Shown here: in pieces, positions 1 through 6,310 of the stretch
Layout: each line of letters starts with the position of its first letter
How positions within the stretch are numbered: position 1 is the first letter of the stretch
Source: an uncultured Lachnospiraceae bacterium
GTDB lineage: Bacteria; Bacillota; Clostridia; Lachnospirales; Lachnospiraceae
DNA length: 6,770 nucleotides
Direction: 5' to 3'
NCBI GenBank assembly: GCA_902796695.1
Contig: CADBQE010000201.1
Span: forward strand, 1 to 6,770
Position numbers and translations under genes: made by a program
Notes under the pieces: model-generated
The model's input: the letters and a program-made list of their open reading frames with translations, nothing else
What the model was told of the DNA's origin: nothing
The model's database searches: none

Positions 1-1299
1 GCGACCGGTGTGAAGCCTTCCTATCAGTGGCAGTACCGCTACCCGGGCGGCAGCTGGCAGAATTCCGGGTATGTGACGGCAAAATCGGAGACCCTGCGGG
101 TACGGACGCAGGATTATTACAACGGGATGGAATACCGCTGCGTAGTCCGGGATGCGGCGGGAACGACCGGCATATCCGATACCGCATCCGTGACGGTCCT
201 GACACGGATCATAGCCTCGCCCCGTGACGTGTACGCGGTCGACGGGAACGCTGTAACGTTCCGCATAGAAGCAAAGGGCCCCGGCCTGACCTATCAGTGG
301 CAGTATAAATATCCGGGGGAAGAGTGGAAGAACTCCGGATTCAAAACCGGAAAGAGCGCGGAACTGAAGTTTACGGCCCTGGAAAAATACAACAACCTGC
401 AGTACCGCTGCATCGTCACGGATGCCAACGGCAGTACGCAGACGTCTTCCATTGCGCTCCTGACGGTGCGCCCGGCCGTGGTCGCGCCTCCGGTGATCAC
501 GCAGCAGCCGGTTCCGGTCTCGGGACGGATCAACGATGAGGTCCAGTTCACCGTGGCGGCATCCGGCACCGGCCTGACCTATCAGTGGCAGTACAAATAT
601 CCGGACGGCAGCTGGACGGATTCCACTTATACTTCCGCCAGGAGAGCCACGCTCGGGTTGTCCGTTAAGGAAAAATACAACGGCATGCAGTACCGCTGCA
701 TCGTAACGGATGAAGACGGACGGAAAGTCACTTCCGCAAGCGCTTCCCTCACGGTCCTTTCGTACATCGGTCTGCAGCCGGGGGACAGATCTGCGGCGGT
801 AGGCGATGTGTCATCGTTTTATTTCTGGGCTTCCGGCCCCGGCCTGACCTATCAGTGGCAGTATAAATATCCGGACGGCAATTGGACCAATTCCGGCTAT
901 GTGACCGCGAAAAAGTCGACTCTCCGGGTCCGGGTGCAGGATTATTACAATGGCATGCAGTACCGCTGCGTCCTGAAGGACGCCAACGGGCAGACGCTGA
1001 TCACCGAACCGGCTCTGCTCACCCTGCGCATCAACATCACGGAACAGCCGCAGAGCCTCAGCGCTTCCGTGGGAGACGTGGCGGAATTTCATGTCACGGC
1101 GACCGGCGCCGGTCTGACCTACCGGTGGCAGTACAAATACCCGGACGGCGACTGGACCGACTCCGGCTACGTGACCGCGAAACAGCCGACCCTCCGCGTC
1201 AGAGTACAGAACTATTACAACGGCATGCGCTACCGCTGCCTCATCACGGACGCGAACGGAAAGACCGTGATCTCATCGGCGGCAACGCTGACACTGAAT
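1..1299 (+). repeat. Five in-frame tandem Ig-like domain repeats (~270 bp period)
   Basis: Unit boundaries by protein alignment are roughly 1-201 (partial), 202-468, 469-759, 760-1026 and 1027-1299. The conserved core around CCTATCAGTGGCAGTA begins at about 21, 290, 578, 848 and 1118. The spacing is about 270 bases except for 288 between units 2 and 3, where a proline-rich linker (PAVVAPP) is added. DNA identity is highest at the core and at the stretch coding for NG-M-QYRC, and lower at the N-terminal strands of each domain. Units 1, 4 and 5 share SGYVTAK and TLRVR and are closer to each other than to units 2 and 3. Confidence 0.85.
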
Positions 1300-1302
1300 T
1301 GA
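1..1302 (+). CDS. Tandem Ig-like repeat protein, C-terminal part (5' truncated)
   Basis: The frame is open from base 1 and ends at TGA 1300-1302, so 434 C-terminal residues are visible and the true start lies upstream; the GTG at 10 is an internal Val codon. The visible protein is five Ig-like beta-sandwich units of about 89-97 residues (the first partial). Each has the core G-x-GLTYQWQYKYP, a second Trp about six residues later, the NG-M-QYRC motif and an ending like ALLTV. The Trp of YQWQY and the Cys of YRC match strand C and strand F positions of I-set-like domains, but the B-strand Cys partner is missing, so no classical disulfide is expected. The protein ends directly after the last domain, with no LPXTG, Trp-rich tail or membrane segment. 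If it is surface-bound, the anchor must be in the unseen N-terminal part. Likely role is a spacer or adhesion stalk of an extracellular protein; this is inference. No ligand can be named. Confidence 0.85.
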   Translation, partial: ATGVKPSYQWQYRYPGGSWQNSGYVTAKSETLRVRTQDYYNGMEYRCVVRDAAGTTGISDTASVTVLTRIIASPRDVYAVDGNAVTFRIEAKGPGLTYQWQYKYPGEEWKNSGFKTGKSAELKFTALEKYNNLQYRCIVTDANGSTQTSSIALLTVRPAVVAPPVITQQPVPVSGRINDEVQFTVAASGTGLTYQWQYKYPDGSWTDSTYTSARRATLGLSVKEKYNGMQYRCIVTDEDGRKVTSASASLTVLSYIGLQPGDRSAAVGDVSSFYFWASGPGLTYQWQYKYPDGNWTNSGYVTAKKSTLRVRVQDYYNGMQYRCVLKDANGQTLITEPALLTLRINITEQPQSLSASVGDVAEFHVTATGAGLTYRWQYKYPDGDWTDSGYVTAKQPTLRVRVQNYYNGMRYRCLITDANGKTVISSAATLTLN

Positions 1303-1346
1303 AACAGCGGGCCTTTCCGGCGGGCTTTCCCGCAAAACACTGCTTC

Positions 1347-1384
1347 GGGGCGGAAGTTTTCCGCCCCTGTTTTATTGCTTTTTT
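1347..1384 (+). terminator. Rho-independent terminator of the Ig-like repeat gene
   Basis: A perfect 9-bp GC-rich stem, GGGGCGGAA (1347-1355) with TTCCGCCCC (1359-1367) around a 3-base loop, is followed by the T-rich tract TGTTTTATTGCTTTTTT. It lies 45 bases after the stop codon. A smaller hairpin, GCGGG/CCCGC with a CTTT loop (1320-1333), sits just before it. Confidence 0.85.
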
Positions 1385-1404
1385 GTTCCGCCGGACGAAA
1401 AAAC

Positions 1405-1434
1405 TTGTCGGCTGTTTTGCTGATATGTTATACT
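1405..1434 (+). promoter_or_regulatory. Sigma-A type promoter of the MocR regulator gene
   Basis: A -35 candidate TTGTCG (1405-1410) is followed by an 18-base spacer and -10 TATACT (1429-1434; five of six matches to TATAAT). TG at 1426-1427 makes it an extended -10. Predicted transcription start is near 1441, giving a leader of about 30 bases. It lies between the upstream terminator and the start codon at 1473. Confidence 0.7.
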
Positions 1435-1472
1435 GAACACAGATATTCCGTCCTGTAAAGAAAGGAGCTCTC

Positions 1473-2951
1473 ATGGCGCAGCAGCCGATCAATATGATCC
1501 AGATCAACTGGAAGCCGGATAAAGACGCCCGCTCGTCCCTTTACAGTCAGATCGTATCCTATTTCCAGGAACGCATCACGTCCGGCGACTGGGTGAGCGG
1601 CCAGAAACTGCCTTCGCAGCGGAAGCTGGCGGAACTGTTCGGCGTCAACCGCAGCACGATCGTGGAGGCGATGGATGAGCTGATGGCGCTGGGGCTGCTG
1701 GAGGGCAGCCGCGGCGGCGGGACCCGCGTGGCCAATGAAGGCTGGGCCAACCTGATCCGGGACAAGACTCCGGACTGGCAGAGCTACATCAAGGCGAGCC
1801 GGTTTTATCCGAACGTGCCCACGGTGCAGATCATCAACCGCCTGGAGTTTGAAAGCGGTATCACGCGCATGAGCACCGGCGAACTGTCGCCGGACCTGAT
1901 GCAGACGAAGATCACGCAGGACATCCTTTCGCATCTGTCGGACCGGAAGATCTTCATGAATTATCCCGACCCGCTGGGGATGCCCAGCCTGCGCCGTGCG
2001 ATCCAGGAGCATCTGAAAAAGATCGGGATCGAAGTGCCGATCTCCTGCATTCTGGTGGTTTCCGGCGCGCTGCAGGCGCTGCAGCTGATCTCCACGGGCA
2101 TCGTGAAATCGCAGGCGCGCGTATTCGTGGAAGCGCCGTCTTACCTCAATTCCCTGAATATTTTCGAGTCCGTGGGCGCGCAGCTGGTCAGCATTCCGAT
2201 GGACGCCCAGGGGCTGGCTCCGTGGCTGACCAAGGATATGCAGTCCGGCGGAGCGCACTCGCTGTTATATACGATCCCCACCTTCCAGAACCCGACCGGC
2301 TGCGTCATGCCGGCTTCGCGCAGGCGCGAGGTGCTGCAGTACTGCACGGAACGCCACATCCCGATCATCGAGGACGATGTGTTCAGCGACCTGTGGCTGG
2401 ACGCGCCGCCGCCGCTGCCCATGAAGGCCTTCGACCGCTGCGGCAGCGTGGTGTACATCAGCAGCCTGTCCAAATGCTTTTCCCCGGGCTTCCGCCTGGG
2501 ATGGCTGGTGGGGCCGGAAGCCATCGTCCAGCGCCTGGCGGATGTCAAAATGCAGATGGACTACGGCGTCAGCGTCCTGACCCAGCAGGTCGCGGAAGAA
2601 TTGTTCACCAGCGGCGCTTACGAGCAGGGCGTTCAGAATATCCGGGCCCGCCTGAAGCACCGGCGGGACTTCATGATGCTGCTGCTGGAGCGGTATTTTG
2701 ACGGGCTGGCGGACTGGAACTGCCCGGCCGGCGGCTTTTTCGTCTGGATCCGCCTGCGGAACGGCGTGCCCGCGGAAAGCCTCTTCAAGCGCGCGCTCAG
2801 CGAAGGCCTGCTGATCATGCCCGGCGGCGTATACGACCGGAACCACACCTCCTCCATCCGCCTGACCTACGGCTACCTCCCGGAAGACGAAATGGCCCGC
2901 GGCGTAAAGCGCCTTTCGGAAATGCTCCGCACCCTGCAGCCCGGGGCCTGA
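1473..2951 (+). CDS. MocR/PdxR-type GntR-family regulator with aminotransferase domain
   Basis: A 492-residue protein of the usual MocR size. Residues ~15-86 form a GntR-type winged helix (LYSQIVSYFQ, then LPSQRKLAELFGVNRSTIVEAM, then the GGGTRV wing). Residues ~126-490 form a fold-type I aminotransferase-like domain. PLP-pocket residues appear intact: QNPTG (Asn273), EDD (301-302), Lys334 in SLSKCFSPGFRLGW as Schiff-base lysine, Arg341 for the phosphate, and Arg463 in SIRLTYG matching the substrate-carboxylate arginine. Proteins of this family (GabR, PdxR, TauR) use PLP or a PLP-amino acid adduct as effector and bind DNA as head-to-tail dimers; most are not real transaminases. AAAGGAG (1461-1467) lies 5 bases before ATG 1473 and supports this start. 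Its position just upstream of the SDR-AEC-GcvP operon suggests it controls that operon. The specific effector is unknown. Confidence 0.93.
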   Translation: MAQQPINMIQINWKPDKDARSSLYSQIVSYFQERITSGDWVSGQKLPSQRKLAELFGVNRSTIVEAMDELMALGLLEGSRGGGTRVANEGWANLIRDKTPDWQSYIKASRFYPNVPTVQIINRLEFESGITRMSTGELSPDLMQTKITQDILSHLSDRKIFMNYPDPLGMPSLRRAIQEHLKKIGIEVPISCILVVSGALQALQLISTGIVKSQARVFVEAPSYLNSLNIFESVGAQLVSIPMDAQGLAPWLTKDMQSGGAHSLLYTIPTFQNPTGCVMPASRRREVLQYCTERHIPIIEDDVFSDLWLDAPPPLPMKAFDRCGSVVYISSLSKCFSPGFRLGWLVGPEAIVQRLADVKMQMDYGVSVLTQQVAEELFTSGAYEQGVQNIRARLKHRRDFMMLLLERYFDGLADWNCPAGGFFVWIRLRNGVPAESLFKRALSEGLLIMPGGVYDRNHTSSIRLTYGYLPEDEMARGVKRLSEMLRTLQPGA

Positions 2952-2988
2952 ACCCGGCTCCCGGCCTCTCACCCGGCCGCCCCAGAAC

Positions 2989-3047
2989 GTGACAAAGGAA
3001 CCGTCCCCCTGTCATCAAACGTGACAGAGGGACGGTTCCTTTGTCAC
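2989..3047. repeat. 59-bp near-perfect palindrome (REP-like/MITE-like element)
   Basis: The left arm 2989-3014 (GTGACAAAGGAACCG...) and right arm 3022-3047 (...CGGTTCCTTTGTCAC) are 26-bp inverted repeats with a single mismatch (C3008 against A3028) around a 7-base loop. From memory, repeats with the GGGACGGTTCC...GTCAC core are scattered in many Clostridia genomes, so this is probably a dispersed element rather than an operon-specific operator. The same arms also show a direct repeat, AACGTGACA, at 2986 and 3018. Confidence 0.8.
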
Positions 3048-3066
3048 ATTTGGTTGTGATTTTTTT
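2989..3066 (+). terminator. Probable terminator of the MocR gene (hairpin plus T-run)
   Basis: The 26-bp palindrome begins 38 bases after the MocR stop codon. After it comes a second small hairpin, TCACA (3044-3048) with TGTGA (3055-3059), directly followed by seven Ts (3060-3066). The small stem is AT-rich and weak, and it shares TCAC with the large palindrome, so the two cannot form fully together. Either way the arrangement should end the regulator transcript before the downstream promoter. Confidence 0.55.
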
Positions 3067-3087
3067 GCACGGCTTGGTTGGTCACAA
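3050..3087. promoter_or_regulatory. Candidate MocR operator: direct repeat TTGGTTG x2
   Basis: TTGGTTG occurs at 3050-3056 and again at 3074-3080, starts 24 bases apart, with the second copy abutting the -35 of the operon promoter. An inverted pair TTGTGA (3054-3059) and TCACAA (3082-3087) covers the same stretch. MocR proteins such as GabR bind paired direct repeats next to promoters, which makes this a reasonable site. Seven-base repeats can arise by chance, so this is tentative. Confidence 0.3.
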
Positions 3088-3109
3088 GCGGGGCGGGGGC
3101 CTGTATAAT
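3081..3109 (+). promoter_or_regulatory. Sigma-A type promoter of the SDR-AEC-gcvPA/PB operon
   Basis: A perfect -10, TATAAT (3104-3109), lies 17 bases after a weak -35, GTCACA (3081-3086; four of six matches to TTGACA). Transcription would start near 3116, giving a leader of about 60 bases. A strong -10 with a weak -35 fits a promoter that needs an activator, as MocR proteins often provide. The leader is too short for a glycine riboswitch. Confidence 0.65.
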
Positions 3110-3174
3110 CGGAGGCGTAATGGAAGTACGTTTATCAGCCGGAGTTTCGGCGGGAATAAGAAAGGAGCAAAATT

Positions 3175-3969
3175 ATGGGTAAACTGGATGGAAGAATTGC
3201 GATCGTAACGGGGGCGGCCCAGGGGATCGGCAACGGGAGCGCGCGCGTTCTGGCGAAGCACGGTGCGACCGTCATCCTGGTGGACTTCGCGGAATCCGTG
3301 GAAGCGGCTGCGGAAGAGATCAAGGCGCAGGGTTATAAGGCCGACTGGCGCCGCGTGGACGTGAGCAAACTGGAAGATGTCCAGGCCATGGTGGACGATG
3401 TCGTGGCGAAATACGGCCGCGTGGACATCCTGCACAACAATGCCGGCGTGAACCGCCGCGTGAAATTTGAAGATATCGATCCCAAGACCCGGGATTTCAT
3501 TTTCGGCGTCAATATCATCGGCGTCTGGAATATGGCCAAGGCCGTGTATCCGTACATGATCAAGCAGCAGTACGGCCGCATCATCAACACCTCCTCCGTC
3601 ACCGGCACCCGCGTGGTGGACGAAGGCCAGACCACCTATTCCATGACCAAGGGCGCCGTTTCCGCGCTGACCCGCGCGCTGGCGTATGAAGCCGGCCCTC
3701 ACGGCATCACCGTGAACGCGGTCCTGCCCGGCTGGGTGCGCACCCCCAAGGTGGAGCAGGTCTGCCGCGACAACCGTCCGGACGATCCCGAAAGCGCGAT
3801 GCGCGACATGGCGGCCTTCATCCCGCTCAAGCGTCTGTGCCGCATCGAGGAGATCGGCGACCTGGTCGCCTTCCTGGCCTCCGATGAAGCCACCTACATC
3901 ACCGGCACCGAAATGGTGATCGACGGCGGCAGCACCCTGCCCGAGACCTTCGACATCCTGCACGCGTAA
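3175..3969 (+). CDS. Short-chain dehydrogenase/reductase (SDR), classical type
   Basis: A 264-residue classical SDR. Residues 12-19 are the dinucleotide-binding TGAAQGIG, and Asp37 at the end of the second strand points to NAD(H) rather than NADP(H). NNAG is at 88-91. The likely catalytic tetrad is Asn113, Ser141 (NTSS), Tyr155 and Lys159 (YSMTK). The C-terminal GTEMVIDGG is typical of the FabG/gluconate-5-dehydrogenase/2,3-diol group. The Ser-to-Tyr spacing is 14, one more than the usual 13. AAAGGAG (3161-3167), 7 bases before ATG 3175, supports the start. As first gene of an operon with an AEC transporter and GcvP-like subunits, it probably oxidises or reduces a small hydroxy/keto acid or polyol in that pathway. 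FabG-like lipid synthesis is less likely, because no fatty-acid genes are nearby. Substrate cannot be named. Confidence 0.93.
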   Translation: MGKLDGRIAIVTGAAQGIGNGSARVLAKHGATVILVDFAESVEAAAEEIKAQGYKADWRRVDVSKLEDVQAMVDDVVAKYGRVDILHNNAGVNRRVKFEDIDPKTRDFIFGVNIIGVWNMAKAVYPYMIKQQYGRIINTSSVTGTRVVDEGQTTYSMTKGAVSALTRALAYEAGPHGITVNAVLPGWVRTPKVEQVCRDNRPDDPESAMRDMAAFIPLKRLCRIEEIGDLVAFLASDEATYITGTEMVIDGGSTLPETFDILHA

Positions 3970-3972
3970 ATC

Positions 3973-4896
3973 ATGGATATCGGCCTGCTGCTGCGAACGC
4001 TGTTCAAGCTCTATGCCGTTCTGCTGCTGGGCTTTCTCATGGCGAAGACCCGGATCCTGGACTCGCACACGAACCGCAGCCTTTCGGTCATGGTCGTGTC
4101 CGTGACCTACCCCGCCAAGCTGCTCTGGTCCATGCTGGGGCAGCCGGGCGACCGGGGGGAGGCTCTCCTGCTGATGCTGGGCGGGCTGGGCATCTATCTG
4201 GCGGTGCTGGTCCTGTCCAAAGGGATCTCGCGGCTGCTCCGCGTCCCCGAAGACAGAAGACGGGAATTCGAATGCCTGATGGTCTTCACGAATACCGGCT
4301 TTATCGGCGCCCCGCTCGCACAGTCGCTGTTCGGCGACGCCGCGTTCTATCAGATGACCCTGATGAACTTCGCCTACTATATCCTGTACAACACCTACGG
4401 GACCACGGCGCTGATGCCGCGGGAGGGCGGCCGGAAGATCCGCCTGACCGCGAAAGATGTCCTAACGCCCGGCTTTGTGATGACGGTGCTCGCGATCGTG
4501 CTCTTCCTGCTGCACGCCGACGCGCCGCCGGTCGCCAAGGAACTGCTGAACATGGTGGGCGACATGACGACGCCGCTTTCCATGATCATCCTGGGCGCCT
4601 CGCTGGCCGAATATCCCTTCCGGGATTCGATCGGCGATAAATGGACCTACGTCTACTCCGCCGTCAAGCTGCTCCTGATGCCCGCTCTGGCCTTCGGCAT
4701 CTGCCGCCTGATCGGTCTGGGCAGCTACCACAGCGCCCTCTCGGTGCTGACCTGCTCCATGCCGGCGGGCTCCATGGTGCTGATGCTGGCCCTGAAACTG
4801 AACCGGGACAGTGCTTTTATCAGCCGCAGTATTTTTGTTTCAACCCTGCTTTCCGCAATCACCCTGCCTGCCGTGATCCTGCTCTTCGTGCGGTAA
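3973..4896 (+). CDS. AEC-family (auxin efflux carrier type) membrane transporter
   Basis: A 307-residue integral membrane protein with about ten hydrophobic segments, roughly at residues 5-23, 37-54, 64-83, 98-118, 124-142, 163-181, 198-212, 225-246, 253-274 and 284-305. Family hallmarks are FTNTGFIGAPLAQSLFG (105-121) in the first half, DMTTPLSMIILGASLAEYP (197-215) at the start of the second half, and STLLSAITLPAVILL at the end. Bacterial AEC proteins carry small organic anions (malate, malonate) or amino acids, so this one likely moves substrate or product of the operon's pathway; direction and substrate are unknown. ATG 3973 is 3 bases after the SDR stop and has no recognisable Shine-Dalgarno sequence, so translation is probably coupled to the SDR gene. 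A next in-frame Met at residue 23 would remove the first helix and is unlikely as start. Confidence 0.92.
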   Translation: MDIGLLLRTLFKLYAVLLLGFLMAKTRILDSHTNRSLSVMVVSVTYPAKLLWSMLGQPGDRGEALLLMLGGLGIYLAVLVLSKGISRLLRVPEDRRREFECLMVFTNTGFIGAPLAQSLFGDAAFYQMTLMNFAYYILYNTYGTTALMPREGGRKIRLTAKDVLTPGFVMTVLAIVLFLLHADAPPVAKELLNMVGDMTTPLSMIILGASLAEYPFRDSIGDKWTYVYSAVKLLLMPALAFGICRLIGLGSYHSALSVLTCSMPAGSMVLMLALKLNRDSAFISRSIFVSTLLSAITLPAVILLFVR

Positions 4897-4929
4897 ACGG
4901 CGGCGCAAACCTATCAGGAGGCGATTATC

Positions 4930-6297
4930 ATGCAACATCCTTACATTCCCAACAGCAACGAAGCGGTCCGCCGCGAGATGCTGGATTTCATCGGCGCCGG
5001 GTCGGTGGAGGAGATCTATTCCTTTATTCCCGACGAAGTCCGGATGAAAAAGCCGCTTGACATTCCCGAAGCTCTGCCTTCCGAAGTCTCTCTGAAGAAG
5101 TACATGAGCGGGATCTTAAACCGCAGCACGACCTGCGACGAGAACCTCTCCTTCCTGGGCGCGGGCTGCTATGACCACTACGTGCCGGCCATCTGCGACG
5201 AGATCAACGGCCGCAGCGAGTTCCTGACGGCCTACAGCGGAGACACCTATGCCGACCACGGCAAATGCCAGACCTTCTTCGAGTTCTCCAGCATGATGGG
5301 CGAACTGCTGGATCTGGACGTCGTGAGTTTCCCGACCTACGACGGCGGCCAGGCGGCTTCCACCGCGCTGATGATGGCCCGCCGCATCAACGGCCGGAGC
5401 AAAGCGCTGGTCCCCGCGAACATGAATCCGTCCCTGCTGTCCCAGATGCGCTGCTACTGCGAAGGCATGGAACTGATCGAAGTGGCCGCGAAGGAAAACG
5501 GCCAGCTGTGCCTGGAAGACTTAAAGAGCAAGCTGTCCGCCGACACCGCCGCCGTGTTCATCCAGAACCCCTGCTTCCTGGGCTTCTTTGAGGAACAGGG
5601 CGAAGAGATCGGCCGCCTGGCGCACGAAGCCGGCGCGGAATACGTGGTATACGCGGATCCTTCCACGCTGGGCGTGGTGGCGCCGCCTTCTTCCTACGGC
5701 GCGGATATCTGCTGCGGCGACATCCAGCCGCTCGGCATCCACATGAGCTACGGCGCCGGCCTGGGCGGCTATCTGGCCACCCGTCAGGAAGAAAAATACG
5801 TGATGAACTACCCGCATCACCTGCATCAGATCTTCAAAAACTCCAAGGGCCAGTTCGGCTATGCCCGCGCCCTGCCGGAACGCACCAGCTATTACGTGCG
5901 CGACAAGGGCATCGAATACCTGGGCACCTGCGTCGGCCTGTGGGCCGTGACCGCAGCGGTGTATCTGGCCGTGATGGGCCCCGAAGGCATGCGGGAACTG
6001 GGCGAAAACATCCTGTGCAAGAGCGATTACGCACAGAAGAAGCTGGCCGGCTTAAAGGGCGTGAAGCTTCCGTTTAGGGGCAGCCGCAGCTTTATGGAAT
6101 TCGTCCTGAACTTTGATGAGACCGGAAAGACCGTGGCCGAGATCAACAAGGCGCTGCTGGAAAAGCACATCTTCGGCGGCTATGACCTGAGCAGGGAATT
6201 TCCGCAGCTGGGCCAGTCTCTGCTGGTCTGCGTAACGGAAAAGACGGAGCTGGCGGATATCGATACGCTGGCCGCCGCGCTGGAAGAGATCCTGTAA
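4930..6297 (+). CDS. gcvPA: Divergent glycine dehydrogenase (decarboxylating) subunit 1, GcvPA-like
   Basis: A 455-residue protein, close to the ~450 usual for the alpha subunit of the split PLP-dependent P-protein of the glycine cleavage system. Family features: YIPNSNEAVRREML at the N-terminus, IPDEVRMKKPLDIPEALPSE (33-52), SFLGAGCYDHYVPA (74-87), RSEFLTAY (95-102), DGGQAASTALMMARR (138-152), SYGADICCGDIQPLGI (255-270), GGYDLSREFPQLG (416-428) and VTEKTE (435-440). It departs from the family as I remember it: TPYQPE-SQG after TAY is replaced by SGDTYADHGK (103-112), and the segment usually like REKATSNICTNQ reads RDKGIEYLGTCVGLW (324-338). The P-protein normally decarboxylates glycine and loads aminomethyl on lipoyl-GcvH; the substituted motifs make that reaction uncertain here. 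AGGAGG (4916-4921) is 8 bases before ATG 4930. The partner gene starts 13 bases after its stop. Confidence 0.88.
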   Translation: MQHPYIPNSNEAVRREMLDFIGAGSVEEIYSFIPDEVRMKKPLDIPEALPSEVSLKKYMSGILNRSTTCDENLSFLGAGCYDHYVPAICDEINGRSEFLTAYSGDTYADHGKCQTFFEFSSMMGELLDLDVVSFPTYDGGQAASTALMMARRINGRSKALVPANMNPSLLSQMRCYCEGMELIEVAAKENGQLCLEDLKSKLSADTAAVFIQNPCFLGFFEEQGEEIGRLAHEAGAEYVVYADPSTLGVVAPPSSYGADICCGDIQPLGIHMSYGAGLGGYLATRQEEKYVMNYPHHLHQIFKNSKGQFGYARALPERTSYYVRDKGIEYLGTCVGLWAVTAAVYLAVMGPEGMRELGENILCKSDYAQKKLAGLKGVKLPFRGSRSFMEFVLNFDETGKTVAEINKALLEKHIFGGYDLSREFPQLGQSLLVCVTEKTELADIDTLAAALEEIL

Positions 6298-6302
6298 GGA
6301 GG
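6296..6302 (+). promoter_or_regulatory. Strong RBS of gcvPB-like gene overlapping gcvPA-like stop
   Basis: AAGGAGG overlaps the last two bases of the TAA stop of the GcvPA-like gene and stands 8 bases before ATG 6311. It fixes the start of the next gene and suits stoichiometric production of two subunits of one enzyme. Confidence 0.8.
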
Positions 6303-6310
6303 AGAAGAAC

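Noticed and set aside
1..1299. CRISPR array suggested by regular repeats
   Set aside because: The period (~270 bases) and in-frame coding of Ig-like domains explain the repeats; there are no short repeats with unique spacers.
1260..1302. C-terminal cell-wall sorting signal (LPXTG plus hydrophobic tail) in the Ig-like protein
   Set aside because: The protein stops directly after the last beta-strand (ATLTLN); no such motif is present.
882..1436. 184-codon + strand frame overlapping the Ig-like repeats
   Set aside because: It is an out-of-frame reading of the repeats, Arg/Pro-rich, and it runs through the terminator; the in-frame Ig-like protein explains the sequence.
1428..2258. Open frame on the - strand (276 codons) across the MocR gene
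   Set aside because: Antisense shadow of a well-supported regulator; Arg/His/Gln-rich composition and no family motifs.
1473..2951. Stand-alone aminotransferase enzyme
   Set aside because: The N-terminal GntR-type winged helix with a linker to the aminotransferase fold marks a MocR regulator, although residual catalytic activity cannot be excluded.
3110..3174. Glycine riboswitch ahead of the gcvP-containing operon
   Set aside because: The leader is only about 60 bases and lacks the conserved tandem aptamer layout; nothing in the 33-base gap before the GcvPA-like gene fits either.
3082..4068. Long open frame on the - strand (328 codons) across the SDR gene
   Set aside because: It is antisense to a clear SDR with intact motifs. 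Its His/Asp/Gly-rich composition is typical of reading a GC-rich gene backwards, and it has no recognisable domain.
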